From positions 1,736,001-1,800,000 of the forward strand of contig CBDFGO010000003.1 in assembly GCA_965247125.1 (NCBI GenBank): 64,000 nt of DNA, given 5' to 3'. Position 1 is the first letter of the stretch, and each line of letters begins with the position of its first letter. The notes under the pieces are model-generated. The model saw only the letters and a program-made list of their open reading frames with translations. It searched no databases and was not told the DNA's origin. The position numbers and the translations under genes were made by a program. Shown here piece after piece: positions 34,498 through 43,012 of this stretch. This DNA comes from CALBJU01 sp965247125. Lineage in GTDB: Bacteria; Bacteroidota; Rhodothermia; Rhodothermales; UBA10348.

Positions 34498-36345
34498 ATG
34501 CGAAAGAGAGCTGCTCTTGGAATCGGTCTATGTTGTACCGCCGTCCTGCTTTTTGTGCTGGTCTCCCTGAACGGCGAGCCGGCATCCGGTGACGTGACCG
34601 TGAGCACAGCCGTGGCATATGACGAGTCTCCTCCTCTCTCAGAGATGACATCGTTCGACTCTTCGGAACCGAGCCCGGCCTTCGCACCACCAAACTCACT
34701 TTCTCCTCAGAACAGTGCATCTGTATCTGTGAGGGTCTCGATGACTGTGGACGCCCGTTCCCGTCTGGTTGAACAGACGGAGATGGGATCCGGCGAAGCA
34801 CCCCATATTGCCGCCAGCTTTGACGGACTCGGAGTAGGGTTTTCGGGGCCGCAAGGCGAGGTGCCCGACTCGGTCTCGCTCCGCAACCCGTCAGACAATT
34901 CACTGGCCGTCGGTCCCAATCATATCGTTCAGATCGTCAATTCGCGCATGGCCATCTTCACCAAGAAGGGAGACGTTTTCGGCGAAACGGGCCGCGTATT
35001 GTACGGTCCTGCAGAAACGCGCCACGTATTCAATGGATTTGGAGGCGCGTGCGACGAGCGCAATAACGGTGACACGGTCGTCCTCTATGACCAACTCGCG
35101 GACCGCTGGCTGATCGTGATGCCCATCTTCTCGCGGATCCCGACGCGCGAAGATGAACCTGCGGCGCGCAAGGATGGTGATCCGGCAAAAGAGAGCATGA
35201 TTGGTCAGAATATCCAGCCCGGGCGAGCTAAAGAACTTCAGCACCCTACCAAGGAAGAACTGTACGAGCGAGATTCGATCCGAACGGAGCAGCGCGCGGC
35301 GCCGCGCCTGAACGAGGGCGGCTTCGCGATGTGCTATGCCCTCTCGACCTCTCCAGATCCGTTTGGCTCCTACTACCGATACGAATTTGTACGGCCGCTC
35401 TTCCCGGACTATCCCCGCCCCGCAGTGTGGCCCGATGGGTACTACGTTCCGACCAGTACTGGCGATGATATCATTGAGAAACACGCATGCGTGGTAGACC
35501 GTCACGCGATGTTGATGGGCGAAATCGCTACCGAGCAATGCCTGATCATCAACGACGTCAACTTTTTGAACAATGCCGGCGTGGACGGTTTCGAGACTCC
35601 CGATCGCCAAGCGCCAAACATCGTGATGGCCACCGGCGGTAGCCAGCTGAGTGGTGTGCTTGAGGACGACGGAATCTACGCCTGGAAATTCTTTGTCAAT
35701 TGGCGCGATGCTTCCAAAACCCGCCTTGGGGGGCCGGAAAAGATCATGGTAGCCCCCTATCACTATCTGTGCGGTGGCCAGTTGAAGGAATGTGTTCCGC
35801 AACCCGGCACGGATCAGCGTATCGATTCGCAGGGAGATAAGATCATGGCCCGGCTCGTCTACCGCCGTCGCGGAGACGTGCAATCCATCGTAGCCGTTCA
35901 CTCGGTGAACACGGCGGCCGGTGGAGGCGGTGTTCGTTGGTACGAATTCCGGATCGACATGGCGGGCGATATCGAGCTGTATCAGGAGGGCACATACGCT
36001 CCTGGGGGACAGTACCGCTGGATGGCCAGTCCTGCGATGGACAAGAATGGAAATATCGGCATCGGATATTCCTTCGGCGGACTGCCAGACTACCCGGGTC
36101 AGCGATTCGCGGGTCGCCTGGACGGCGACCCACTCGGCGAACTCACTCTACGCGAAGCCCTCTTGGTCGAAGGCGAGGAGTCCCAGAAGAACACGCTCAG
36201 GTGGGAAGACTACACCCAGACCGCCGTTGACCCATCGGACGACTGCACCATCTGGTACGTGGGCGATTACCTCGAAGCAGGCGCCGAACACTATTCCACC
36301 CGCATCGGCGCTTTCCAGATGCGGGGTTGTGGAGACGTTGACTAA
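34498..36345 (+). CDS. Secreted protein of unknown function
   Basis: 615 residues with an N-terminal signal or anchor (about 8-25), a Ser/Pro-rich linker (40-75) and a long beta-rich domain. Recurrent blocks (NSLAVGPNHIVQIVNSRMAIF, VVLYDQLADRWLI, PRPAVWPDGYYV, DGIYAWKFFVNW, DCTIWYVGDYL) resemble blades of a propeller, as in other secreted proteins found in Acidobacteriota and Bacteroidota. Several cysteines (GGACDE, YLCGGQLKECV, DDCTIW) may form disulfides. No catalytic motif found. Flanked by the divergent GAF gene and the convergent hydrolase. Confidence 0.7.
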   Translation: MRKRAALGIGLCCTAVLLFVLVSLNGEPASGDVTVSTAVAYDESPPLSEMTSFDSSEPSPAFAPPNSLSPQNSASVSVRVSMTVDARSRLVEQTEMGSGEAPHIAASFDGLGVGFSGPQGEVPDSVSLRNPSDNSLAVGPNHIVQIVNSRMAIFTKKGDVFGETGRVLYGPAETRHVFNGFGGACDERNNGDTVVLYDQLADRWLIVMPIFSRIPTREDEPAARKDGDPAKESMIGQNIQPGRAKELQHPTKEELYERDSIRTEQRAAPRLNEGGFAMCYALSTSPDPFGSYYRYEFVRPLFPDYPRPAVWPDGYYVPTSTGDDIIEKHACVVDRHAMLMGEIATEQCLIINDVNFLNNAGVDGFETPDRQAPNIVMATGGSQLSGVLEDDGIYAWKFFVNWRDASKTRLGGPEKIMVAPYHYLCGGQLKECVPQPGTDQRIDSQGDKIMARLVYRRRGDVQSIVAVHSVNTAAGGGGVRWYEFRIDMAGDIELYQEGTYAPGGQYRWMASPAMDKNGNIGIGYSFGGLPDYPGQRFAGRLDGDPLGELTLREALLVEGEESQKNTLRWEDYTQTAVDPSDDCTIWYVGDYLEAGAEHYSTRIGAFQMRGCGDVD

Positions 36346-36359
36346 TTGTTGTCCTTGTC

Positions 36360-37295
36360 CTAATCTGAGAGGCTTCTGATTTGATCCAGGAACTGCATGA
36401 GCACCGGTTTCACCCGCTCCTGCCAGGCCTCAGACCAGGGCGCGATCATCTCGAAATGGCTGGCATTTGATATGACGGCCATCTGAACATCGTCTCCAGC
36501 TTCATTCGCTTGTCTCGCATAGGCTTCCACCAACGATACAGGGACGACATAATCATCCACACCGTGCAAAATAAGCTGCCGGGTGCCTGTCGGAAGCAGC
36601 TCGGAGGGCGACGCGTGAGTGTATCGCTCGGGAAACGCGGAAGGCTTGCCGCCCATTAAATCAGTTACCCCTTTTCCGCAGGGATTGACCTCCTGATTAT
36701 AGTGGGCTACCAGATCTGGAATGCCACCCAGACTGATTGCGCCAGCCAGTAGCAGCGGATCTTCGTAGTGGATTTCGCTGTCCTCAGGGACCCGCGACCG
36801 CGCGCCCGCCCAGATGGCGAGATGGCCGCCAGCAGAATGTCCCATCGTGACGATCGCGTCCAGATCCAGCTCGTACTTCTGGGCCACCTTTCGAAGGCGA
36901 TCGATGCCGAGGCTGACATCCTCAAACGTGCCCGTCCATCCGCCTCCGGGATCTGGGACCTGTCTGTGGGACAGATTCCACGTTGCCCATCCTGCATCGG
37001 TCAGCGCCACGGCCAATCGCTCAATATGCCTTGGCCGGTGCAGTCCCTGCCAGCACCCCCCGTGCAGCAGCACGATGACGGGGTGTGGTCCGTTTCCACC
37101 GGGAAGCCTGAGATCTGCATACTGCAAAGTGTCCGCCCCGTACGAAATACGGGCATCGAATCCGATCAAGGGATATTCGAAATCTCCCGGGCCGAGGTAT
37201 TGAGCAGTGCTGTCCACAGCACCAAGAAACAGGACAGCAGCGAAACATGCTCTCAAAATCGAACGCTTTCTCGAGAAAATGCCTGACTGGATCAT
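36360..37295 (-). CDS. Exported alpha/beta-hydrolase (esterase/dienelactone-like)
   Basis: 311 residues with a signal peptide (about 10-31, VDSTAQ). The oxyanion HGG (78-80), the nucleophile elbow GHSAGG (Ser154), the Asp of HGVDDYVVP and the His of NASHFEMI give a full catalytic triad of the BD-FAE/carboxylesterase type. Substrate probably a small ester; an exported enzyme in a marine Bacteroidota could act on acetylated or feruloylated polymers, but this is inference. Stop is 14 bp from the convergent secreted-protein gene. Confidence 0.88.
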   Translation of the reverse strand: MIQSGIFSRKRSILRACFAAVLFLGAVDSTAQYLGPGDFEYPLIGFDARISYGADTLQYADLRLPGGNGPHPVIVLLHGGCWQGLHRPRHIERLAVALTDAGWATWNLSHRQVPDPGGGWTGTFEDVSLGIDRLRKVAQKYELDLDAIVTMGHSAGGHLAIWAGARSRVPEDSEIHYEDPLLLAGAISLGGIPDLVAHYNQEVNPCGKGVTDLMGGKPSAFPERYTHASPSELLPTGTRQLILHGVDDYVVPVSLVEAYARQANEAGDDVQMAVISNASHFEMIAPWSEAWQERVKPVLMQFLDQIRSLSD

Positions 37296-37420
37296 AAAAT
37301 CACATGCTGTGTGCGGTGAGACGGGTTTGGAGACCGGTCAATAGAGCGAATCGAATACGATTGTCCGATTGTTGTAGCTCAATACAGCTGATTCCATCAC
37401 GCCACTGCCCCAATCGAGAT

Positions 37421-40033
37421 TTATGGCCGTCTGACTGTCAATATCGCTTCAGACGAAGAATCTCCCTGGCTGATCATGACGGTGTACTCGCCTGCTGAAA
37501 CCCCTTCATCATTGGAGCCAATGAGATTCCACTCAACCGAATTGAGACCCGCTACCGCCGTCTCAGTCATGCCGCCCACCTGCTCCCCGTCAGCGTCGAT
37601 GATGCTGAATGCGACCTCTCCGGCCTCTGGCGTGGTGTAATAGAACATGGCCGGAAGGGATGGTGAGCGAAAACCAGTCGAAAGACGGGCATCTTCGGGC
37701 GCGAGAAGCGTCAAGCCACCCGTCGATTCGTCACTCAGTTTGTGAAGCGGCCGAATGTCCATCACATAGATGCCGCGACCGTGTGTGGATGCCACCAGAA
37801 TATCCTCGGTTGGATGCACCGACAGATCGCTTACAAACGTGGTGGGCAATCCTTCAGCCAGCGACCACCAACTCCCGCCCATATCCATCGATACATAGGC
37901 CCCCAGATCGGTGCCCACATACAGAATATTGGCATTATTGGGATCTTCTGTCACCACATTGATGGGCCCCGAGGGGATCCCACTCGCGATGTCTTCCCAT
38001 GACTCCCCATTGTTGGTTGAGCGCCAGAGGTACGGGGTGAAATCCTCGTCCCGCTTGCCGTTCTGAGCCAGATATACCGTCCCCGCATCGTGCTGGCTGG
38101 CTTCAATCTTTGCAATCCAGCGGCGTTTGGGGAATTTATCCGTCAATTCGGTCCACGTCTCTCCTGAATTGTGGGTTACGTGTACGCGCCCGTCATCCGT
38201 ACCCACGTAAATCTGCCCGAATTTGAAGGGCGATTCTGAAAGGGAGAAGATGGTCTGATACTGAATGTCTCCGAGTTCATCGAGGTTGTTGTCAGTCAAA
38301 TCGCCGCTGATAGCTTCCCACGTCTCACCCCGATTCATGGACCGAAACAGGTAATTCATCCCGTGATAAATGATGCGCGGATTGTGGGGGGAGATGATGA
38401 ATTTCGCGAGCCACTGCCCTCTGAGCGGAGCATCGGGGTCGACTCGCTCCGGCATGATCGACTCGCGAGTATTGTCATCGATGTTTGATCGGGATATCGT
38501 GCCATAGAACCCTGCAGAGTACACGACCGACGGATCTGTCGGATCGATGGCGTGGCGGCTCCCTTCTCCACCTGGTGCTGATGAGAACGACACCGCCGGA
38601 ATGTTGTGACGACCACGACTCAGGTCGATGGCCCCGCTGTAGCTGCCATGATCCTGCACGGAGCCGTAGACATTGAACGGCTCGTCAAGGTCGTGCGTGA
38701 CATTGAAGAACTGCACCAGCGGCAGGTTGTCGATCATGCGTTTCCAACTCACCCCGCGGTCGTAGGAAATGGCGAGCCCGCCATCGTTCACGTTCACCAG
38801 ATAGTCAGAGTTTTCAGGGTCGATCCACAATCCATGATGGTCTCCGTGCATGCCCGGCAGGCGACGAAACGTCTTTCCTGCATCATCCGATACGTTTAAC
38901 CCGAGCCCCATCACATAGACCCGGTCCTCATTATTTGGATCGACGCGCATCTGCCCAAACACCCACCCGTAGGTCGAAGAGAGCCGTTCCATGTACGAAT
39001 CCTGCGCGCTTACGCGGCGCCATGAGTCGCCCCGATTGTCACTCCGGTAGAGCGTCGCCCCGTAGATGATCGGCCCCTTCGGACGACCGTACGAATCCGT
39101 TTCATCCTCTTCTGCCTCGCGAGCTGCTTCGTAGTTGTCCACGAATGCGTAGATCACGTCGGGATTGGATGCGGCTACGTCGATTCCAATACGCCCACGA
39201 CTGACTGCCGCTGGAAGTCCTTCGTTGATATCCGTCCAGGTCGCTCCAACGTCGTCCGAGCGCAGGATACCGCTCTGGGTATAATCAGCCTCGTTTCGTG
39301 GATCGTTCCACTTCTCGCGCACGCGCTGCCACATCGAAGCGTAAAGCACATCCGGATTGTCGGGTGACATCACCAGATCATTGGCCGCCGTTTCCTCGCC
39401 CCGATACAGGATTTTTGTCCAGTTCTCTCCCCCATCGGTGGTCTTGTAGACTCCCCGCTCATCGTTGTGACCCCACTCATGACCCGATGCCGACACGTAA
39501 ACGATGTCGGGATTTGTCGGGTGGATGATGATTCGCGCTATCGTATGCGTCCCCGCCAGACCCATATATGTCCAGGACTTGCCAGCATTGGTAGACTTGA
39601 AGGCTCCCGCGCCCGCCATCGAGCTCCGGAATATGTTGGCTTCTCCTGTTCCGATCCAGACGATGTTTGGATTCGATGGAGCTACCGTCACATCCCCAAT
39701 TGAAGTTGACGGACCGTGCTCAAACACAGCATCCCACGTCGTGCCTTCGTTCGATGTTTTCCAGACACCACCAGAGGCCCCCGCCACATACATCGTGTAA
39801 TTCTCCCCTCTGGGCTCCACCACAGCCACATCCGTCATGCGACCCGAAATATTGGTCGGGCCTACAAATTGCCAGGAAAGGCCAGTATATGGCGATGACT
39901 CCGTCATCGCCACGTGCCGCTCGTATCGCTCGAGGCGCTCTTCGGCAGACGTGTACTGGGCGATCGCAGTATGGCTGGCAAACGCCAGAAGGACAGCAAC
40001 CACGAGAAGTGATCTTACGCGTAGATGTGACAT
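37421..40033 (-). CDS. Exported VPS10/sortilin-like Asp-box (BNR) protein
   Basis: About 870 residues from ATG 40033, which starts the signal peptide (SHLRVRSLLVVAVLLAFASHTAIAQ read in parts); the frame stays open to 40090. The protein is a run of Asp-box blades (SxDxGxTW variants such as TSNEGTTWD, STNAGKSWT, SDDVGATWT, SNNGESWE) typical of sortilin-like or exo-sialidase-like propellers. A C-terminal FlgD-like Ig domain (AFSIIDADGEQVG, AGEYTVMI) completes it. Many Bacteroidota encode such proteins; most have no known enzyme activity. A 103-bp gap separates it from the downstream sulfatase on the same strand. Confidence 0.85.
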   Translation of the reverse strand: MSHLRVRSLLVVAVLLAFASHTAIAQYTSAEERLERYERHVAMTESSPYTGLSWQFVGPTNISGRMTDVAVVEPRGENYTMYVAGASGGVWKTSNEGTTWDAVFEHGPSTSIGDVTVAPSNPNIVWIGTGEANIFRSSMAGAGAFKSTNAGKSWTYMGLAGTHTIARIIIHPTNPDIVYVSASGHEWGHNDERGVYKTTDGGENWTKILYRGEETAANDLVMSPDNPDVLYASMWQRVREKWNDPRNEADYTQSGILRSDDVGATWTDINEGLPAAVSRGRIGIDVAASNPDVIYAFVDNYEAAREAEEDETDSYGRPKGPIIYGATLYRSDNRGDSWRRVSAQDSYMERLSSTYGWVFGQMRVDPNNEDRVYVMGLGLNVSDDAGKTFRRLPGMHGDHHGLWIDPENSDYLVNVNDGGLAISYDRGVSWKRMIDNLPLVQFFNVTHDLDEPFNVYGSVQDHGSYSGAIDLSRGRHNIPAVSFSSAPGGEGSRHAIDPTDPSVVYSAGFYGTISRSNIDDNTRESIMPERVDPDAPLRGQWLAKFIISPHNPRIIYHGMNYLFRSMNRGETWEAISGDLTDNNLDELGDIQYQTIFSLSESPFKFGQIYVGTDDGRVHVTHNSGETWTELTDKFPKRRWIAKIEASQHDAGTVYLAQNGKRDEDFTPYLWRSTNNGESWEDIASGIPSGPINVVTEDPNNANILYVGTDLGAYVSMDMGGSWWSLAEGLPTTFVSDLSVHPTEDILVASTHGRGIYVMDIRPLHKLSDESTGGLTLLAPEDARLSTGFRSPSLPAMFYYTTPEAGEVAFSIIDADGEQVGGMTETAVAGLNSVEWNLIGSNDEGVSAGEYTVMISQGDSSSEAILTVRRP

Positions 40034-40135
40034 GGTGGGAGGTCTCGGGTGGAGATCTATAGTGGGTGGGACAAAAAGTGCGGCCCACAATGTATCTCGC
40101 GAATGATTGCGGCGCTATAAGAAAAGTCGAGGCCC

Positions 40136-41680
40136 TTACCTGTCAGCCGGATTGTACAGATCGATAGTCCCGTCGAGCACGTTGGCCCAGATGGGTCGTT
40201 CAGTCTCTACCATTTCTGCCCGCTCTGTCGGAATATGGCTGACCAACATTTCTTTGAGGCCTGCGTGTTCGGCGAGCAAAGCCAGATTTTCCCACTCATG
40301 GGGATCATCGACCATGTTATAGAGCTCCTCTCCCCCCTCTTCGTAAAGGATATAGTGCCAGTTTCCCTGAATTACCGAATAGCGATTGTCACCAAAGACA
40401 GATACAACGGGCTGGTTCCACTCGGCATCGGGATCAGTGAGGAGAGGGACGATACTTCGCCCGGAAATTCCCTCTTTAGGCTCGATTCCGGCCAGCTCTA
40501 GAAGGGTCGGAAGAACATCAAGCAAAGACACATTCCCATCGCTCTCGCCACCCACATAATTGCCCTCTGGAAGCCCCTTGACACCCTTTGGCACACGAAC
40601 CATGAGAACCGTATTGAGCACATCTTCCCATAGCGCAAATTTGCGCCAGTGGCCCTTTTCTCCCAATTGCCATCCGTGATCCGAGAAGATCACTACGATG
40701 GTATTGTCCGCATACTCACTCGCTTCTAGATCTGTCAGCAGTTTCCCTACGAGATCATCTGCATAGTTGATAGAGGCCAGATAGCCCTGGACGGCTTCTT
40801 CCCACAGCCCCTCCTCGATAATCCGATCGTGGTAGCGACTTCTCGCGATGCTTTGTCCCTCTGCTGGAAGATCCTGAGTATCCGTCTCCAATAACTCCGG
40901 AAGCTCGACGTCTTCGAGAGGAAACTTGTCGTAGTATTTTTGCGGCACGTACCACGGCAGGTGGGGACGATAGATGCCCGCCGCCAGGAAGAATGGCTTG
41001 TCGTGATCCTTCCTGAACTGCTCTGATACCCAGTTGACGGATGAAAAATCGCCCGTTTCTTCTGTCGACACCGGAAGCGGCTCGAAATCGAATGCCATAT
41101 ACATCCCCTGAAAAGAGGGCACCGTGAAGGTCACGCGCTCAAGACCATCTTCCCGAATTTCGTTGTCCGTAAGCGCGAACCGCTTCTCGCCCGTGGCTTC
41201 GTCGCGAACGGGCAACCAGTAATCCGGAAAGTGCTGGATTGAATCAGGGAAATACGTATCCCAGGAGCGTGGATCCGGCATGTTATTGTGATAGATCTTG
41301 CCTGCCCCACCCGTCGAATACCCAGCATCCCTGAACAGCTCGGGTAGCATCTTTTCGTCTCCCAGGACGTGTCTCCATATCTGTGGATTTTTGTAGACAC
41401 CCGTCACCCACGGCGCTTTACCGCTCATCATGGCTGTTCGCGATGGATTGCACGAAGGAGACGCCGTGTACGCGTGCTGAAACGTGAACCCACTTAGCGC
41501 AAACGAATCCAGATTGGGCGTGAGCGCCTGTGGATGCCCCCCCATGGGCCCGATCCAGTTGTTCATGTCGTCCAACGAAATGAGCAGGATGTTCGGCTGT
41601 TCTATCGTGGCGGGGGCTTCGCTCTGGCAGGAAAGAGAAAGAAAACCCGCGAGCAATAACGGGAGAGAGTTGAAGCGCAT
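40136..41680 (-). CDS. Type I sulfatase lipoprotein, iduronate-2-sulfatase-like
   Basis: 514 residues with a good lipobox (LSLSC, Cys18). The formylglycine motif CNPSR is at Cys77. The metal ligands of LLISLDDMNNWIGPMGGHP (Asp37, Asp38) and the later IFSDHGWQLGEKGHW block are typical of the iduronate-2-sulfatase-like group. It should cleave sulfate esters of sulfated polysaccharides on the periplasmic face. This is the second sulfatase in the window and is not adjacent to the first. No sulfatase-maturing enzyme is encoded here. Confidence 0.92.
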   Translation of the reverse strand: MRFNSLPLLLAGFLSLSCQSEAPATIEQPNILLISLDDMNNWIGPMGGHPQALTPNLDSFALSGFTFQHAYTASPSCNPSRTAMMSGKAPWVTGVYKNPQIWRHVLGDEKMLPELFRDAGYSTGGAGKIYHNNMPDPRSWDTYFPDSIQHFPDYWLPVRDEATGEKRFALTDNEIREDGLERVTFTVPSFQGMYMAFDFEPLPVSTEETGDFSSVNWVSEQFRKDHDKPFFLAAGIYRPHLPWYVPQKYYDKFPLEDVELPELLETDTQDLPAEGQSIARSRYHDRIIEEGLWEEAVQGYLASINYADDLVGKLLTDLEASEYADNTIVVIFSDHGWQLGEKGHWRKFALWEDVLNTVLMVRVPKGVKGLPEGNYVGGESDGNVSLLDVLPTLLELAGIEPKEGISGRSIVPLLTDPDAEWNQPVVSVFGDNRYSVIQGNWHYILYEEGGEELYNMVDDPHEWENLALLAEHAGLKEMLVSHIPTERAEMVETERPIWANVLDGTIDLYNPADR

Positions 41681-41771
41681 TGAGACGATCCGGCAAATGG
41701 TGGGCTGGCGCGCTCAGAATAGGAAAATATCACTATCGGCGCACGGCGTCTAATTCACGCCGCTCTGAGGA

Positions 41772-42701
41772 CTAAACGCGCGCCCGGTTCTTTGTAGACT
41801 TCCCACCGTACATCACAATCAGCGCTACCGCAGTTACCATGATCACCACAGCCACGACGATCCGCGTATCGATCACCTCATCGGCCAGCCACCACCCCAG
41901 AAACACAGCCACCACCGGATTCACGAACGCATAAGATGCGAGTTGCTTAGGCGGAGCATGCGCCAGCAGCCACACATAGGCCGAAAATGCCCCCCAGGAC
42001 CCAAATACAACCAAATAGCCCCATCCCCACATCGACTTTGCCGTCATTGCGCTGAGTTGAAAGCCACTCAGTTCACCAAGCGCGATCCCAACCACCGCAA
42101 TGCCCAGTCCGCCCCCAGCCATCTGAATGGCGGAGGACATGAACAGATTGCTCGGCATCTCGATCATCTTGCTCCGAAGCGATCCAACAGACCACGCAAT
42201 AGTGGCCACAAACACCGCGATGACCGCCAGGCTATTTGAACTTGTGACCCCCGAGAGCACATCCGGCCCCACCAGAACCATGATCCCCACGAACCCCAGA
42301 ACGAGCCCTCCGACAACAGGACGCGTCGGCGCCCCTCCCTTGAGCATCATCCAGTCCAGAAGTACCAACCACAAAGGAACGGCCGTGATGATGAGCGCAG
42401 CCAGGCCAGATGCAATATGCTGCTCAGCCCATGCCACGAGACTCGTCCCCAACCCCAGTGTCGTCACTCCAATCAGGGAAGCATTTACCACCTGACGCAT
42501 CGTCGGCGCAGTCTTCCCCCTCATCCTCAACAAGGCGTAGAGCGACAATCCAGCAACCGCAAACCGCGACCCAACCATCAGAAAAGGAGGAATCGATTCA
42601 ACAGCGAAGGCTATCCCCAGATACGTCGACCCCCAAATGAAGTACACCGCCGCGAAGGCGAGGAGCATTTTGAAAGACGTTCTCGAATTACCGTGGGTCA
42701 C
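41772..42701 (-). CDS. EamA-family (DMT) transporter
   Basis: 309 residues with ten membrane helices in two EamA repeats. The first half begins LAFAAVYFIWGSTYLGIAFAVESIPPFLMVGSRFA (read in parts), the second near residue 150 (ATIAWSVGSL). It resembles the YedA/RhaT-like group of metabolite exporters; the substrate cannot be told. The 91-bp gap to the sulfatase start contains a short hairpin (cggcgt with acgccg, 41745-41763) without U-tract. A 311-bp gene-free region lies upstream. Confidence 0.9.
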   Translation of the reverse strand: MTHGNSRTSFKMLLAFAAVYFIWGSTYLGIAFAVESIPPFLMVGSRFAVAGLSLYALLRMRGKTAPTMRQVVNASLIGVTTLGLGTSLVAWAEQHIASGLAALIITAVPLWLVLLDWMMLKGGAPTRPVVGGLVLGFVGIMVLVGPDVLSGVTSSNSLAVIAVFVATIAWSVGSLRSKMIEMPSNLFMSSAIQMAGGGLGIAVVGIALGELSGFQLSAMTAKSMWGWGYLVVFGSWGAFSAYVWLLAHAPPKQLASYAFVNPVVAVFLGWWLADEVIDTRIVVAVVIMVTAVALIVMYGGKSTKNRARV

Positions 42702-43012
42702 AAATAGTGGCTGCGTGAGGCCTTTCTATGCGTCTTTTCTAATCAAGATTGAAGTCCCGACAATCTACCCGCGTTCCTACCAGTTGTTGCTGGAGTTCAT
42801 CCCTTGATGGGTGTTCGCCAAGTTTAGTCGTGAGCTGGTCTCAAAATGCGTTTCGATAGGTAGAGGACTCACGATCCGGGAACGATTTTCTCTTTTCCTA
42901 CCGCACGGAAGCCCAATTAGCGAAGCGAAAAACCCACCCTAAATATTTTTCGTTGCGCGTTGACCACTTCCGTGCTCTATAGAACAGGCACCCACATAAA
43001 AAACCTGTCAAT
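42702..43012. other. 311-bp gene-free region before the CHAT gene
   Basis: Divergent promoter region between the EamA transporter and the TPR-CHAT gene. Composition shifts to AT-rich toward the right end (aaatatttttcg). A TTGCGC followed after 19 bp by TATAGA, just before 43000, is a weak promoter candidate. No repeat, RNA gene or attachment site seen. Confidence 0.4.

Noticed and set aside
34900..35901. 333-codon open frame on the minus strand inside the secreted-protein gene
   Set aside because: It is a shadow of the plus-strand gene, which has a signal peptide and coherent domains. The antisense product shows no family features or start signal.
41745..41763. Short hairpin after the EamA transporter gene as a terminator
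   Set aside because: The stem is only 6 bp and no U-tract follows on the minus strand, so it is too weak to call.
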